Shown piece by piece: positions 25,271 to 34,238 of a stretch of 64,000 nucleotides of DNA. A model generated the notes under the pieces. It saw only the letters and a program-made list of their open reading frames with translations. It searched no databases and was not told where the DNA came from. The number at the start of each line of letters is the position of its first letter. Within the stretch, counting starts at the first letter, position 1. The stretch lies in the NCBI RefSeq assembly GCF_029894335.1, contig NZ_JARXZC010000043.1, positions 1 to 64,000 of the forward strand. The letters are read 5' to 3'. Source of the DNA: Kitasatospora sp. MAP5-34. GTDB taxonomy: Bacteria; Actinomycetota; Actinomycetes; Streptomycetales; Streptomycetaceae. The translations under genes and the position numbers were made by a program.

Positions 25271-25930
25271 GTGACCTCGCAGATCTTCTCGCCCGGGCTC
25301 CAGCAGACGCTGGATCTGATCGGCATTTTCGTCTTCGCCCTGTCCGGCGGCCTGATGGCCGTGCGCAAGAACATGGACATCTTCGGCATCTGTGTGCTGG
25401 CGGAGGTGACCGCGCTCGGGGGCGGGGTGATGCGGGATCTGGTGATCGGTGCCACGCCGGTGGCGGCGTTCACCAACCTGGGGTACTTCGTGACGCCGCT
25501 GGCGGCGGGGCTGGTGGTGTTCTTCCTGCACCCGGAGGTGGAGCGGATCAACCGGGCGGTGCAGACGCTGGACGCCATGGGTCTCGGGCTGTTCTGCGTC
25601 ACCGGCACGGTCAAGGCGCACGACTACGGGCTCGCCTTCGTGCCCTCGGTGGCGCTCGGGATCCTCACGGCGGCCGGTGGCGGCGTGATCCGCGACGTGC
25701 TCGCGCTGGAGAGCCCGGCGCTGCTGCGCTGGGACCGGGAGATCTACGCGGTGCCCGCCCTGGTCGGCGCCACGGCGGTGGCCGTGCTGCTCGCGATCGG
25801 CCACCTGGACGCCTGGACGGCGACGGCCGCCGCGCTCTCCGCCTTCGTGATGCGGATGCTCGCGCTCAAGTACGGCTGGCGCGCACCGCGTGCTTGGCAC
25901 CGCAACGGTTCTCGCACCAGCGAGGAGTAG
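25271..25930 (+). CDS. Trimeric intracellular cation (TRIC-like, UPF0126) channel family protein
   Basis: A 219-residue membrane protein with about seven hydrophobic segments in an internal repeat of two three-helix units. The repeat signature is clear: GGGVMRDLVIG in the first half and GGGVIRDVLALE in the second. Bacterial TRIC relatives form trimeric, mainly K+-permeable channels; the physiological role in actinobacteria is unknown. It begins at GTG 25271. Its 3' end overlaps that of the convergent IclR gene by 65 nt. Confidence 0.85.
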   Translation: MTSQIFSPGLQQTLDLIGIFVFALSGGLMAVRKNMDIFGICVLAEVTALGGGVMRDLVIGATPVAAFTNLGYFVTPLAAGLVVFFLHPEVERINRAVQTLDAMGLGLFCVTGTVKAHDYGLAFVPSVALGILTAAGGGVIRDVLALESPALLRWDREIYAVPALVGATAVAVLLAIGHLDAWTATAAALSAFVMRMLALKYGWRAPRAWHRNGSRTSEE

Positions 25931-26687
25931 GCGACCCGCCGTACGCCAGCGAGACCGCCTCGACGGTGCAGAGCAGCTCCGGCAGCAGCCGGCTGAGCTC
26001 GGCGATCGGGGTGAGCAGCACCGGCGCGGAGATCGAGCAGGCCGCGATGGCGGTGCCGTCCGTCCCGACGATCGGCGCGGCGATGCAGTTGACGCTCTCC
26101 TGGTACTCGGCCTGGTCGGCCGCCCAGCCCTGCCGCCGGACGGCGGTCAGCTCGGTGCGGAACTGCTCGGCGGAGCGGATGCTGTGCCTGGTCCGGGCCG
26201 GGAAGTCCTGGCCGGTCAGAAAGGTGGTCAGCTGATCCTCCGGCAGGTCGGCGAGCAGCACCTTGCCGACGGCGGTGGCGACCGCCGGGACGCGCCGCCC
26301 GATCCGGCCGACCGGATCGGGCCAGGAACCGGGCCGGTCGGGGTAGCGGCCGTCGACGCGGTCCAGGTAGAGCACCTCGCCCTCCTCCAGCACCGCGAGC
26401 TGCACGGTGTGCCCGTACCGCTCGTTCAGCGAGGCCAGGTAGGGCGCGGCGACCTGCCGTACGTCGATGCCCTCCAACGCCTGCTGGGCGAGCGAGAAGA
26501 GCCGGCCGCCGAGGCGGTAGCGGTGGTCGGACCGGCGGTCCACCAGACCGTGCTCCTGCAGCGTGCGCAGCAGCCGCAGGGCGGTGGACTTGTGCACACC
26601 CACCCGGGCGGCGGCCTGTTCGAGGGAGGCGGGCCCCTCGCCGAGGGAGGTCAGAATCGTCAGTGCCCGGTCGACCGACTGCGACAT
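25866..26687 (-). CDS. IclR-family transcriptional regulator
   Basis: A 273-residue regulator. The N-terminal winged HTH (about 4-62: VDRALTILTSLGEGPASLEQAAARVGVHKSTALRLLRTLQEHGLV) is followed by the IclR effector domain (about 75-245), with the typical SAEQFRTELTAVRRQGWAADQAEYQESVNCIAAPI. The start is ATG 26687-26685; ATG 26702 is a possible alternative. The last 28 residues, which include WCENRCGAKHA, extend beyond the usual end and lie largely in the overlap with the TRIC-like gene. It is transcribed away from iscS. Its target and effector are unknown. Confidence 0.9.
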   Translation of the reverse strand: MSQSVDRALTILTSLGEGPASLEQAAARVGVHKSTALRLLRTLQEHGLVDRRSDHRYRLGGRLFSLAQQALEGIDVRQVAAPYLASLNERYGHTVQLAVLEEGEVLYLDRVDGRYPDRPGSWPDPVGRIGRRVPAVATAVGKVLLADLPEDQLTTFLTGQDFPARTRHSIRSAEQFRTELTAVRRQGWAADQAEYQESVNCIAAPIVGTDGTAIAACSISAPVLLTPIAELSRLLPELLCTVEAVSLAYGGSPTPRWCENRCGAKHAVRASRT

Positions 26688-26825
26688 CCGCGCCCACCCC
26701 ATCCACGCCCCGCTGGTGAGGCAGGACGCTAACGGCGCGTTGCAGTGCGCGCAATGGCCAAATCGTGACCCTGCACCGCCCTGGGGCCGGGAAGTTCCTC
26801 CACGGCCCCTACACTTGGAGCCGCT

Positions 26826-28010
26826 ATGCCATATCTCGATCATGCGGCCACCACCCCGATGCTGCCCGAGGCGATCACCGCCATGAGCGCGCACCTCGGG
26901 GTCGTCGGCAACGCCTCCTCGCTGCACGCCGCCGGCCGCCGCGCCCGTCGGGTGGTCGAGGAATCCCGGGAGTCGCTGGCGCAGTCGCTGGGCGCCCGGC
27001 CGAGCGAGATCGTCCTCACCGGGGGCGGTACCGAGTCGGACAACCTGGCCGTCAAGGGCCTGTTCTGGGCCCGCCGGGACGCCGACCCGGCCCGGCGGCG
27101 GGTGCTGTGCAGCCCGGTCGAGCACCACGCGGTGCTGGACGCGGTGCACTGGCTCGCCGAGCACGAGGGCGCGGAGGTCGAGTACCTGCCGGTCGACGGC
27201 TACGGCCGGGTGCACCCCGAGGTGCTCCGGGCGGCCGTCGAGCGTGACCCGGCGTCGGTCGCGCTGATCACCGTGATGTGGGCCAACAACGAGGTCGGTA
27301 CCATCCAGCCGATCACCGAACTCTCGTCGATCGCACGCGAGTTCGGCATCCCGATGCACGCCGACGCGGTGCAGGCGCTCGGTCAGGTCCCGGTCTCCTT
27401 CGCCGACTCGGGCCTGGACGCGCTGACCGTCACCGGCCACAAGATCGGCGGACCGTACGGCGTCGGGGCACTGCTGCTCGCCCGCAGCGTGACTCCGGTA
27501 CCGCTGCTGCACGGTGGCGGCCAGGAACGCGACGTACGCTCCGGCACGCTCGACGTGCCCGCCGCCGCCGGGTTCGCCGCCGCCACCGCGATCGCGGTGG
27601 AACGCCGGGCCACGCACGCCGCCGAGCTGGCGGCCCTGCGCGACGAGCTGATCGCGGGTGTGCTCCGGGTCGTCCCGGATGCCGTGCTCAACGGTGACCC
27701 GGCCGCTGCCGGACGGCTCTCCGCCAACGCGCACTTCTCCTTCCCCGGCTGTGAGGGCGACGCGCTGCTGATGCTGCTCGACGCCCAGGGCATCGAGTGC
27801 TCGACCGGCTCCGCGTGCTCGGCGGGCGTCCCGCAGCCCAGCCACGTCCTGCTCGCCACCGGCGCCGACCCGCTGCTGGCCCGGGCCTCCCTGCGCTTCT
27901 CCCTCGGCCACACCTCGACCCCCGCCGACGTCGCGGCCCTGGTGACGGCCATCGAGCCTGCCGTACACCGCGCCCGTAACGCGGGGCTGGCTGCCGCAGC
28001 GCGGCGTTGA
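26826..28010 (+). CDS. iscS: Cysteine desulfurase (IscS/NifS family)
   Basis: A 394-residue PLP enzyme moving sulfur from L-cysteine to its own catalytic Cys. It starts MPYLDHAATTPMLPEA, with NNEVGTIQPI, HADAVQALGQVPV, the PLP-lysine motif TVTGHKIGGPYGVGA, and the active-site Cys loop IECSTGSACSAGVPQPSHVL. The next gene, 112 nt on, is mnmA, so a main role is probably sulfur supply for tRNA 2-thiolation. In actinobacteria Fe-S assembly has its own SufS, which makes this assignment more specific. Confidence 0.95.
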   Translation: MPYLDHAATTPMLPEAITAMSAHLGVVGNASSLHAAGRRARRVVEESRESLAQSLGARPSEIVLTGGGTESDNLAVKGLFWARRDADPARRRVLCSPVEHHAVLDAVHWLAEHEGAEVEYLPVDGYGRVHPEVLRAAVERDPASVALITVMWANNEVGTIQPITELSSIAREFGIPMHADAVQALGQVPVSFADSGLDALTVTGHKIGGPYGVGALLLARSVTPVPLLHGGGQERDVRSGTLDVPAAAGFAAATAIAVERRATHAAELAALRDELIAGVLRVVPDAVLNGDPAAAGRLSANAHFSFPGCEGDALLMLLDAQGIECSTGSACSAGVPQPSHVLLATGADPLLARASLRFSLGHTSTPADVAALVTAIEPAVHRARNAGLAAAARR

Positions 28011-28122
28011 GCGCGAGCGGAAGGGTGCGGACCGTTGCCTTCCGGTTTCGCGCACGCGGTTCATCAAGCAGGGCCTCGCGCCCCCAAGAGCACTCCGGCC
28101 CGCGTCGTAAGCTGGGTGCATC

Positions 28123-29271
28123 ATGACTGACTTCCCTGGTGCCCCGACCGCCGCAAGCAACGGCCGCCTGCGAGTGCTGGCCGCGATGTCCGGCGGGGTG
28201 GACTCCGCCGTTGCCGCCGCCCGAGCCGCCGAGGCGGGCCACGAGGTGACCGGGGTGCACCTGGCGCTCTCCGCGAACCCGCAGTCCTTCCGGACGGGCG
28301 CGCGTGGCTGCTGCACCATCGAGGACTCCCGGGACGCCCGCCGTGCGGCGGACGTGATCGGCATCCCGTTCTACATCTGGGACCTGGCCGAGCGGTTCCG
28401 CGAGGACGTGATCGACGACTTCGTCGCCGAGTACGCGGCCGGCCGCACCCCCAACCCGTGCCTGCGCTGCAACGAGAAGATCAAGTTCGCCGCGCTGCTC
28501 GACAAGGCCATCGCGCTGGGCTTCGACGCCGTCTGCACCGGCCACTACGCCCGGATCGTCGATCTCCCGTCCGGCGAGCGGCAGTTGCACCGCGCCGTCG
28601 ACATGGCCAAGGACCAGTCGTACGTGCTCGGCGTGCTCGACGCCGACCAGCTCGCCCACTCGCTCTTCCCGCTCGGCGACACCACCAAGGATGTCATCCG
28701 GGTCGAGGCCGAGCAGCGCGGGCTGGCCGTCGCGAAGAAGCCCGACAGCCACGACATCTGCTTCATCGCCGACGGCGACACCCAGGGCTTCCTGGCCAAG
28801 CACCTCGGCACCGCCACCGGCGACATCGTGGACGAGGACGGCGCGAAGGTCGGCGAGCACGACGGCGCGTACGGCTTCACCATCGGCCAGCGCAAGGGCC
28901 TGCGGATCGGCCGCCCGGCCGCCGACGGCAAGCCGCGCTACGTCCTCGACATCTCCCCGGTGAACAACACCGTCACCGTCGGCCCGGTCGAGGGCCTGGA
29001 CGTGCTGTCGCTGACCGCGATCCGCCCGCGCTGGTGCGGGACGGCGCCGCTGGCCGACGGCGCGTACACCGCGCAGCTGCGCGCCCACGGCGACGAGGTG
29101 CCGGTGACGGCCTCGGTGGTCGACGGCGAGCTGCGGGTCGAGCTGGCGACCCCGGCCCGGGGCATCGCGCCCGGCCAGGCCGTGGTGCTCTACGACGGCA
29201 CCCGGGTGGTCGGCTCGGCCACGATCGCGTCCACGGGACGCCGTACGCAACCGGCCGCCCCTGTCGGGTAG
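28123..29271 (+). CDS. mnmA: tRNA-specific 2-thiouridylase
   Basis: A 382-residue ATP-dependent enzyme that makes 2-thiouridine at position 34 of tRNA-Lys, -Glu and -Gln. The PP-loop is AAMSGGVDSAVAAARA (about residues 20-35). The catalytic cysteines are in PNPCLRCNEKIKF and SHDICFI, and the GDTQGFL and YGFTIGQRKGL motifs are typical. A C-terminal beta domain ends near residue 370. It receives sulfur from the cysteine desulfurase encoded immediately upstream. Confidence 0.96.
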   Translation: MTDFPGAPTAASNGRLRVLAAMSGGVDSAVAAARAAEAGHEVTGVHLALSANPQSFRTGARGCCTIEDSRDARRAADVIGIPFYIWDLAERFREDVIDDFVAEYAAGRTPNPCLRCNEKIKFAALLDKAIALGFDAVCTGHYARIVDLPSGERQLHRAVDMAKDQSYVLGVLDADQLAHSLFPLGDTTKDVIRVEAEQRGLAVAKKPDSHDICFIADGDTQGFLAKHLGTATGDIVDEDGAKVGEHDGAYGFTIGQRKGLRIGRPAADGKPRYVLDISPVNNTVTVGPVEGLDVLSLTAIRPRWCGTAPLADGAYTAQLRAHGDEVPVTASVVDGELRVELATPARGIAPGQAVVLYDGTRVVGSATIASTGRRTQPAAPVG

Positions 29272-29311
29272 CCGTAAGCACGGAGTTTGACCGGCCGCGT
29301 ACGGTTCGACT

Positions 29312-29848
29312 GTGAATATCACCGTCTTCTGTTCTGCTTACTCGCTCGACGAGCGCTACACCGAGCCCGCCGCCGAGTTCGCCCGGCTGCTGGGCGAGCG
29401 TGGCCACACCCTGGTCTGGGGCGGCTCGCACGCCGGGCTGATGGGCCTGCTCGCCGACGGCGTCAAGGAGGCCGGCGGCCGGCTGGTCGGCATCTCGGTC
29501 GACCTGCTCGCCCACAAGACCTACGAGGGCGCGGACGAGCTGGTGATGACCCGCGACCTCGCCGAGCGCAAGGCCCAGCTGCTGGCCCGCGCGGACGCCG
29601 TGGTGGTGCTGGTCGGCGGGCTCGGCACGTTGGACGAGGTGTCCGAGGTGCTGGAGCTCAAGAAGCACGGCCTGCACGACAAGCCGGTCGTGGTGCTCGA
29701 CACCGACGGCTTCTACGAGGGCCTGCACACCCAGCTGCTGCGGATGGACCAGGAGGGCTTCCTGCCCCGGCCGCTCGCCCAGCTGATCACCTTCGCGGCC
29801 ACCCCGGCCGAGGCCCTCGACCACCTCCAGCACCTCCGGGAGCACTGA
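29312..29848 (+). CDS. LOG-family (TIGR00730) Rossmann-fold protein
   Basis: A 178-residue protein of the LOG / lysine-decarboxylase-like family. Many members are cytokinin riboside 5'-monophosphate phosphoribohydrolases that cut the base from a nucleotide monophosphate. The N-terminus ITVFCSAYSLDERY, GHTLVWGGSHAGLMGLLADG and MTRDLAERKAQLLARADAVVVL are all recognisable. The signature usually written PGGxGTxxE is VGGLGTLDE here, with Val for Pro. It starts at GTG 29312. Its stop overlaps the SDR start by one base (TGATG), so the two are coupled. Confidence 0.83.
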   Translation: MNITVFCSAYSLDERYTEPAAEFARLLGERGHTLVWGGSHAGLMGLLADGVKEAGGRLVGISVDLLAHKTYEGADELVMTRDLAERKAQLLARADAVVVLVGGLGTLDEVSEVLELKKHGLHDKPVVVLDTDGFYEGLHTQLLRMDQEGFLPRPLAQLITFAATPAEALDHLQHLREH

Positions 29849-30537
29849 TGGGCAACCACCTGATCACCGGCGCCGGTTCCGGTATCGGCGCGGTCGTGGC
29901 CGAGCGGCTGGCCGAGCGCGGCGAGAACATCTGGCTGTTCGCCCGCAACGCCCGCCGGGCGGCCGAACTGCGCCAGCGCTTCCCCACCGCCCGTACCTTG
30001 GTCGCGGACCTCGCCGACCCGGCCAAGCTCTCCTGGGCGCTCGGGCAGCAGGAGCTGCCGGTCGAGATCGACTCGCTGCTGCACATCGCCGGGGTGGTCC
30101 AGCTCGGTGAGATCGGGGATCTCCCGGTCAAGGCCTGGCAGGAGCAGCTGAACGTCAACCTGGTCGCGCCGGCCGAGCTGACCCGTCTCGTCCTGCCGTC
30201 CGTCCGGCTGGTCCGGGGGCACGTCGTCTTCGTCAACTCCGGTGCCGGGCTGAGCGCGAGCCCGACCTGGGGCGCGTACGCGGCGAGCAAGTTCGGCCTG
30301 CGCGCGCTCGCCGACTCGCTGCGGGCGGAGGAGCACGCCCACGGCGTCCGGGTGACCACGGTCTACCCCGGCCGTACCGCCACCCCGATGCAGGTGAAGG
30401 TGCACCAGCAGGAGGGCAAGGAGTACGACCCCACCCGCTGGATCGCCCCGGAGTCGGTGGCCACCGCCGTGCTCACGGCCCTCGACCTGCCGCGCGACGC
30501 CGTGATCACCGAGATCACGGTCCGCCCGGGGAAGTGA
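29848..30537 (+). CDS. Short-chain dehydrogenase/reductase
   Basis: A 229-residue classical SDR. The cofactor loop is ITGAGSGIGAVVAE, an Arg-rich ARNARRAAEL segment after beta2 favours NADP(H), the IAG motif is in LLHIAGVVQLGEI, and the active-site Ser and YxxxK are in FVNSGAGLSASPTWGAYAASKFG. It is translationally coupled to the LOG-family gene before it. The substrate is unknown. The stop region is duplicated in tandem. Confidence 0.87.
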   Translation: MGNHLITGAGSGIGAVVAERLAERGENIWLFARNARRAAELRQRFPTARTLVADLADPAKLSWALGQQELPVEIDSLLHIAGVVQLGEIGDLPVKAWQEQLNVNLVAPAELTRLVLPSVRLVRGHVVFVNSGAGLSASPTWGAYAASKFGLRALADSLRAEEHAHGVRVTTVYPGRTATPMQVKVHQQEGKEYDPTRWIAPESVATAVLTALDLPRDAVITEITVRPGK

Positions 30538-30563
30538 TCGCGGTCCGCCCGGGCAAGTGACCG
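30518..30563. repeat. 23-bp tandem duplication across the SDR stop codon
   Basis: A 23-bp block beginning CGGTCCGCCCGGGGAAGTGA (30518-30540) is followed directly by a second copy (30541-30563) with two mismatches. Shorter related pieces occur just after: GGGAAGTGACCG from 30563 and GTCCGGGGAAGTAG near 30593-30606. The first copy encodes the last residues VRPGK and the stop. Confidence 0.7.
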
Positions 30564-30630
30564 GGAAGTGACCGCAGCAGTGATCGATGCCCGTCCGGGG
30601 AAGTAGCGCAGGGGCACTAGTCTCGGCCGG

Positions 30631-31641
30631 GTGACCACTGAATACGCCTTCCCCGAGCTGACCGGCGCCGCGACCGGTATCGGTTCGATGCCCGGTACCG
30701 ACGCCCGCGAGGCCGCGAAGACCGCCGTCGGCGCGCTGGAGCAGCTCCCGTACCTGCCGGAGCTGCCCGCGCGCGGACCCGGTGCCGACATGATCGGGCG
30801 CGGGGCCGGGCTACTGGTCGAGCTGTTCGCGCAGACCGAGCCGAGCGGCTGGCGGTTCGCCGACCGGCCCGGCCGGGACACCAAGCGGGCGCACTCCTGG
30901 CTCGGCGAGGACCTGGACGCCCTGGAGGAGTTCACCCAGGGGTACCAGGGCGCGCTGAAGGTCCAGGCCGTCGGCCCGTGGACGCTCGCCGCCGCCATCG
31001 AACTGCGCGGCGGTGAGAAGGCGTTGAAGGACCCGGGCGCCTGCCGGGGCATCGCCGAGTCGCTCACCGAGGGCCTGCGCCGGCACCTGGCGGAGGTCCG
31101 CAGGCGCATCCCGGGCGCGCAGCTCGTACTCCAGCTGGACGAGCCCTCGCTGCCCGCCGTGCTCGCCGGTTCGGTGAAGACCGCGAGCGGTTTCTCCCGG
31201 CTGCGCCCGGTGGACCGGCAGGTCGCGGAGGAGGTGCTGCGGGGCGTCGTCACCAGCCTGGACGCGCCCGTCCTGGTGCACTGCTGCGCGCCCGAGGTGC
31301 CGATCCCGCTGCTGCGCCGGGCCGGGGTGGCCGGGGTCGCACTGGACCTCTCGCTGCTGACAGAGCGTGACGACGACACCATCGGCGAGGCGGTCGAGGC
31401 CGGGACGCGGATCCTGGCTGGTGTGGTGCCGTCCACCGACCAAGGATTGTCGGACCCGGCCGGTAGTGTCCACGGTGTCAGGACGTTGTGGCGCAGGTTG
31501 GGGCTCTCCCCGGAGCTGCTGGGCCGCCGCGTGCTGGTGACACCGACCTGCGGGTTGGCGGGGGCGAGTCCCGCCTACGCCCGCAAGGCGCTGTCACTGA
31601 GCGCGCAGGCGGCGCAGAGTCTGGTGGACAACCCGGAGTAG
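30631..31641 (+). CDS. MetE-like (cobalamin-independent methionine synthase family) protein
   Basis: A 336-residue protein corresponding to the C-terminal catalytic barrel of MetE alone, less than half the 750 residues of full MetE. Landmarks are ATGIGSMPGTDAREAAK, LQLDEPSLPAVL, and the metal-ligand sites in VHCCAPEVP and VTPTCGLAGAS. Short or core MetE proteins lacking the N-terminal half can use methyl donors other than methyl-THF; which is used here is unknown. It starts at GTG 30631. It precedes ligA by 23 nt. Confidence 0.8.
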   Translation: MTTEYAFPELTGAATGIGSMPGTDAREAAKTAVGALEQLPYLPELPARGPGADMIGRGAGLLVELFAQTEPSGWRFADRPGRDTKRAHSWLGEDLDALEEFTQGYQGALKVQAVGPWTLAAAIELRGGEKALKDPGACRGIAESLTEGLRRHLAEVRRRIPGAQLVLQLDEPSLPAVLAGSVKTASGFSRLRPVDRQVAEEVLRGVVTSLDAPVLVHCCAPEVPIPLLRRAGVAGVALDLSLLTERDDDTIGEAVEAGTRILAGVVPSTDQGLSDPAGSVHGVRTLWRRLGLSPELLGRRVLVTPTCGLAGASPAYARKALSLSAQAAQSLVDNPE

Positions 31642-31664
31642 TTCATGAGGATGCGGAGGACGCG

Positions 31665-33935
31665 GTGGCGGTCGAGGGCTGGGAAGAGGTTCCGGCTGAG
31701 GTCCGGGAGCGGCACGCCGAGCTGGCGGACGAGATCGAGACCCATCGGATCACCTACTACGAGCACGACTCCTCGGTCATCACCGACGCGGAGTTCGACC
31801 GGCTGATGCGCGAGCTGGAGGCGATCGAGGCGGAGCACCCGGTGCTCCGCACGCCCGACTCGCCCACCCAGAAGGTCGGCGGCGGCGTCGCCGAGGGCTT
31901 CGTGAAGGTCGAGCACCGCGAGCGGCTGCTCAGCCTGGACAACGCGATGGACGACGAGGAGCTCGCCGCCTGGGCCGAGCGCGTCGCCAAGGAGCTCGCG
32001 GGGGTGGAGTACCACTACCTCTGCGAGCTGAAGGTGGACGGCCTGGCCGTCAACCTCACCTATGAGCGCGGCCAGTTGGTGCTGGCCGCGACTCGTGGCA
32101 CCGGCCGGGTCGGCGAGGACATCACCGCGAACGTCCGCACCATCAAGGAGATCCCGCACGAGCTCAAGGGCGACAACATCCCCGAGCTGGTCGAGATCCG
32201 GGGCGAGGTCTACCTCCCGACCGAGGCCTTCGCCGAGCTGAACGCCTCGTTCGCGGCCGAGAACGACCGCCGCCGGGCCGAGAACGAGGAGCGCGCCAAG
32301 GAGGGCAAGCGCCCGCACGCCCTGGTCAAGCTGTTCGCCAACCCGCGCAACGCCGCCGCCGGTTCGCTGCGGATGAAGGACCCGCTGGTCACCGCCTCCC
32401 GCCCGCTGCACATGGTGGTGCACGGCATCGGCGCCCGGGTCGGTTTCGACATCGACTGCCAGTCGCACGCCTACCAGCTGCTGCACGACTGGGGCCTGCC
32501 GACCGCCCGGCACAACCGGGTGGTCGCCACCCTCGACGAGGTCCGCGCCTTCATCAAGCTGTACGGCGAGCAGCGGCACGCGGTCGAGCACGAGATCGAC
32601 GGCGTGGTCGTCAAGGTGGACGAGATCCCGCTGCAGGGCCGGCTCGGCGCCACCTCCAAGTCCCCGCGCTGGGCGATCGCCTGGAAGTACCCGCCGGAGG
32701 AGGTCACGGCGAAGCTGGCCAGCATCCGGGTCGGCATCGGCCGCACCGGCCGGGCGACGCCGTTCGCCGTGCTCGCCGAGCCGGTGAAGGTGGCCGGCTC
32801 GATGGTCCAGTACGCGACGCTGCACAACCAGCAGATCGTCAAGGCCAAGGGCGTACTGCTCGGCGACACCGTGGTGCTCCGCAAGGCGGGCGACGTCATC
32901 CCCGAGATCCTCGGCCCGGTCGAGGACCTGCGGGACGGCACCGAGACCGAGTTCGTGATGCCCGTCGAGTGCCACGAGTGCGGCTCCCAGCTGCGCCCGA
33001 TGTCCGAGGGCGACATCGACGTGCGCTGCCCCAACGCCCAGTACTGCCCGGCCCAGGTGCGCGAGCGCGTGGCGTACCTCGGCGGCCGGGAGTCACTGGA
33101 CATCGAGGGCCTCGGTTACGTCGCGGCCACCGCGCTCACCCAGCCGCTGGAGCCCGCCGACCCGCCGGTCAAGAACGAGGGCGACATCTTCGGGCTGACG
33201 ATGGAGCAGCTGCTCCCGATCACGGTCAAGGTCCGCGACCAGAAGACGGGCATGCCGAAGCTCGACGACAGGACGGCGGCGGAGAAGACCGTCACGTTCT
33301 TCGCCAATCTCAAGGGCGAGCCGAAGAAGACCGCGACCCTCCTGCTGGAGAACCTGGACAAGGCCAGGGAGCGTCCGCTGTGGCGATACGTCAACGGACT
33401 GTCGATCCGTCACGTCGGCCCGGTGGCGGCTCAGGCGCTGGCCCGGGAGTTCCGGGACCTGGACCGGATCTTCGCCGCGACCGAGGAGGAGCTGGCCGCC
33501 GCCGAGGGCGTCGGCCCGATCATCGCCCGCTCGATCAAGGAGTGGTACGAGGAGGAGTGGCACCGGGAGATCCTCGACAAGTGGCGCGCGGCCGGTGTCC
33601 GGTTCACCGAGGAGGCGGCCGAGGACGAGGGCCCGCGTCCGCTGGAGGGGCTCACCGTGGTGGTCACCGGCACCCTCGCCGGGCACACCCGGGACGGCGC
33701 GAAGGAGGCGCTGACCTCGCGTGGTGCCAAGGTGACCGGGTCGGTTTCGAAGAAGACCGACTTCGTGGTGGCCGGTGACAACCCCGGGTCCAAGTACGAC
33801 AAGGCCGTGCAGCTGGGGCTGGTGGTGCTGGACGACGCGGGCTTCACCGTCCTGCTGGAGCAGGGCTCGGAGGCGGCCCGGGCGCTCGTCGGGCCGGCGG
33901 AGGCCGAACTCCCGGAGGAGGCTCCCGAGGCCTGA
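31665..33935 (+). CDS. ligA: NAD+-dependent DNA ligase
   Basis: A 756-residue ligase. The Ia domain is at the N-terminus; adenylation is at the Lys of CELKVDGLAV (near 123). The OB fold, the four-Cys zinc site (CHECGSQLRPMSEGDIDVRC...CPAQ, about 436-455), helix-hairpin-helix repeats and a BRCT domain (about 660-742) follow. It is longer than typical LigA, partly because of an insertion near 490-560 (KVRDQKTGMPKLDD region). I chose GTG 31665 because GGAGG sits just upstream. Essential for joining Okazaki fragments. Confidence 0.97.
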   Translation: MAVEGWEEVPAEVRERHAELADEIETHRITYYEHDSSVITDAEFDRLMRELEAIEAEHPVLRTPDSPTQKVGGGVAEGFVKVEHRERLLSLDNAMDDEELAAWAERVAKELAGVEYHYLCELKVDGLAVNLTYERGQLVLAATRGTGRVGEDITANVRTIKEIPHELKGDNIPELVEIRGEVYLPTEAFAELNASFAAENDRRRAENEERAKEGKRPHALVKLFANPRNAAAGSLRMKDPLVTASRPLHMVVHGIGARVGFDIDCQSHAYQLLHDWGLPTARHNRVVATLDEVRAFIKLYGEQRHAVEHEIDGVVVKVDEIPLQGRLGATSKSPRWAIAWKYPPEEVTAKLASIRVGIGRTGRATPFAVLAEPVKVAGSMVQYATLHNQQIVKAKGVLLGDTVVLRKAGDVIPEILGPVEDLRDGTETEFVMPVECHECGSQLRPMSEGDIDVRCPNAQYCPAQVRERVAYLGGRESLDIEGLGYVAATALTQPLEPADPPVKNEGDIFGLTMEQLLPITVKVRDQKTGMPKLDDRTAAEKTVTFFANLKGEPKKTATLLLENLDKARERPLWRYVNGLSIRHVGPVAAQALAREFRDLDRIFAATEEELAAAEGVGPIIARSIKEWYEEEWHREILDKWRAAGVRFTEEAAEDEGPRPLEGLTVVVTGTLAGHTRDGAKEALTSRGAKVTGSVSKKTDFVVAGDNPGSKYDKAVQLGLVVLDDAGFTVLLEQGSEAARALVGPAEAELPEEAPEA

Positions 33936-34238
33936 CACTCGTTACCTTCCTGATGCCGCGTCACCAGGGTCCGGCCGTCGGAAAGAGGGCATTCTGTCAC
34001 TGTGTGGCGGCGACTCACGGAGGTTCCGTCGGTGAGGTGCTCACGGATGTCCGAAAGTCCGCCCTTCCGGCGGACACCGGCTTACCCTTGAGCGCAACAG
34101 TGTGTCAGCAAGGGTGATCGGTACCGGTCCTGTGTCCGGAGCCGTAGGGGACACCCGTCACTGGCGCCCATCGGCACCATCGAGGTGCCGGCACCGAAAG
34201 GCGGCCTGACGGGGCGGGCCCGACGGAGGACAGGGCTT

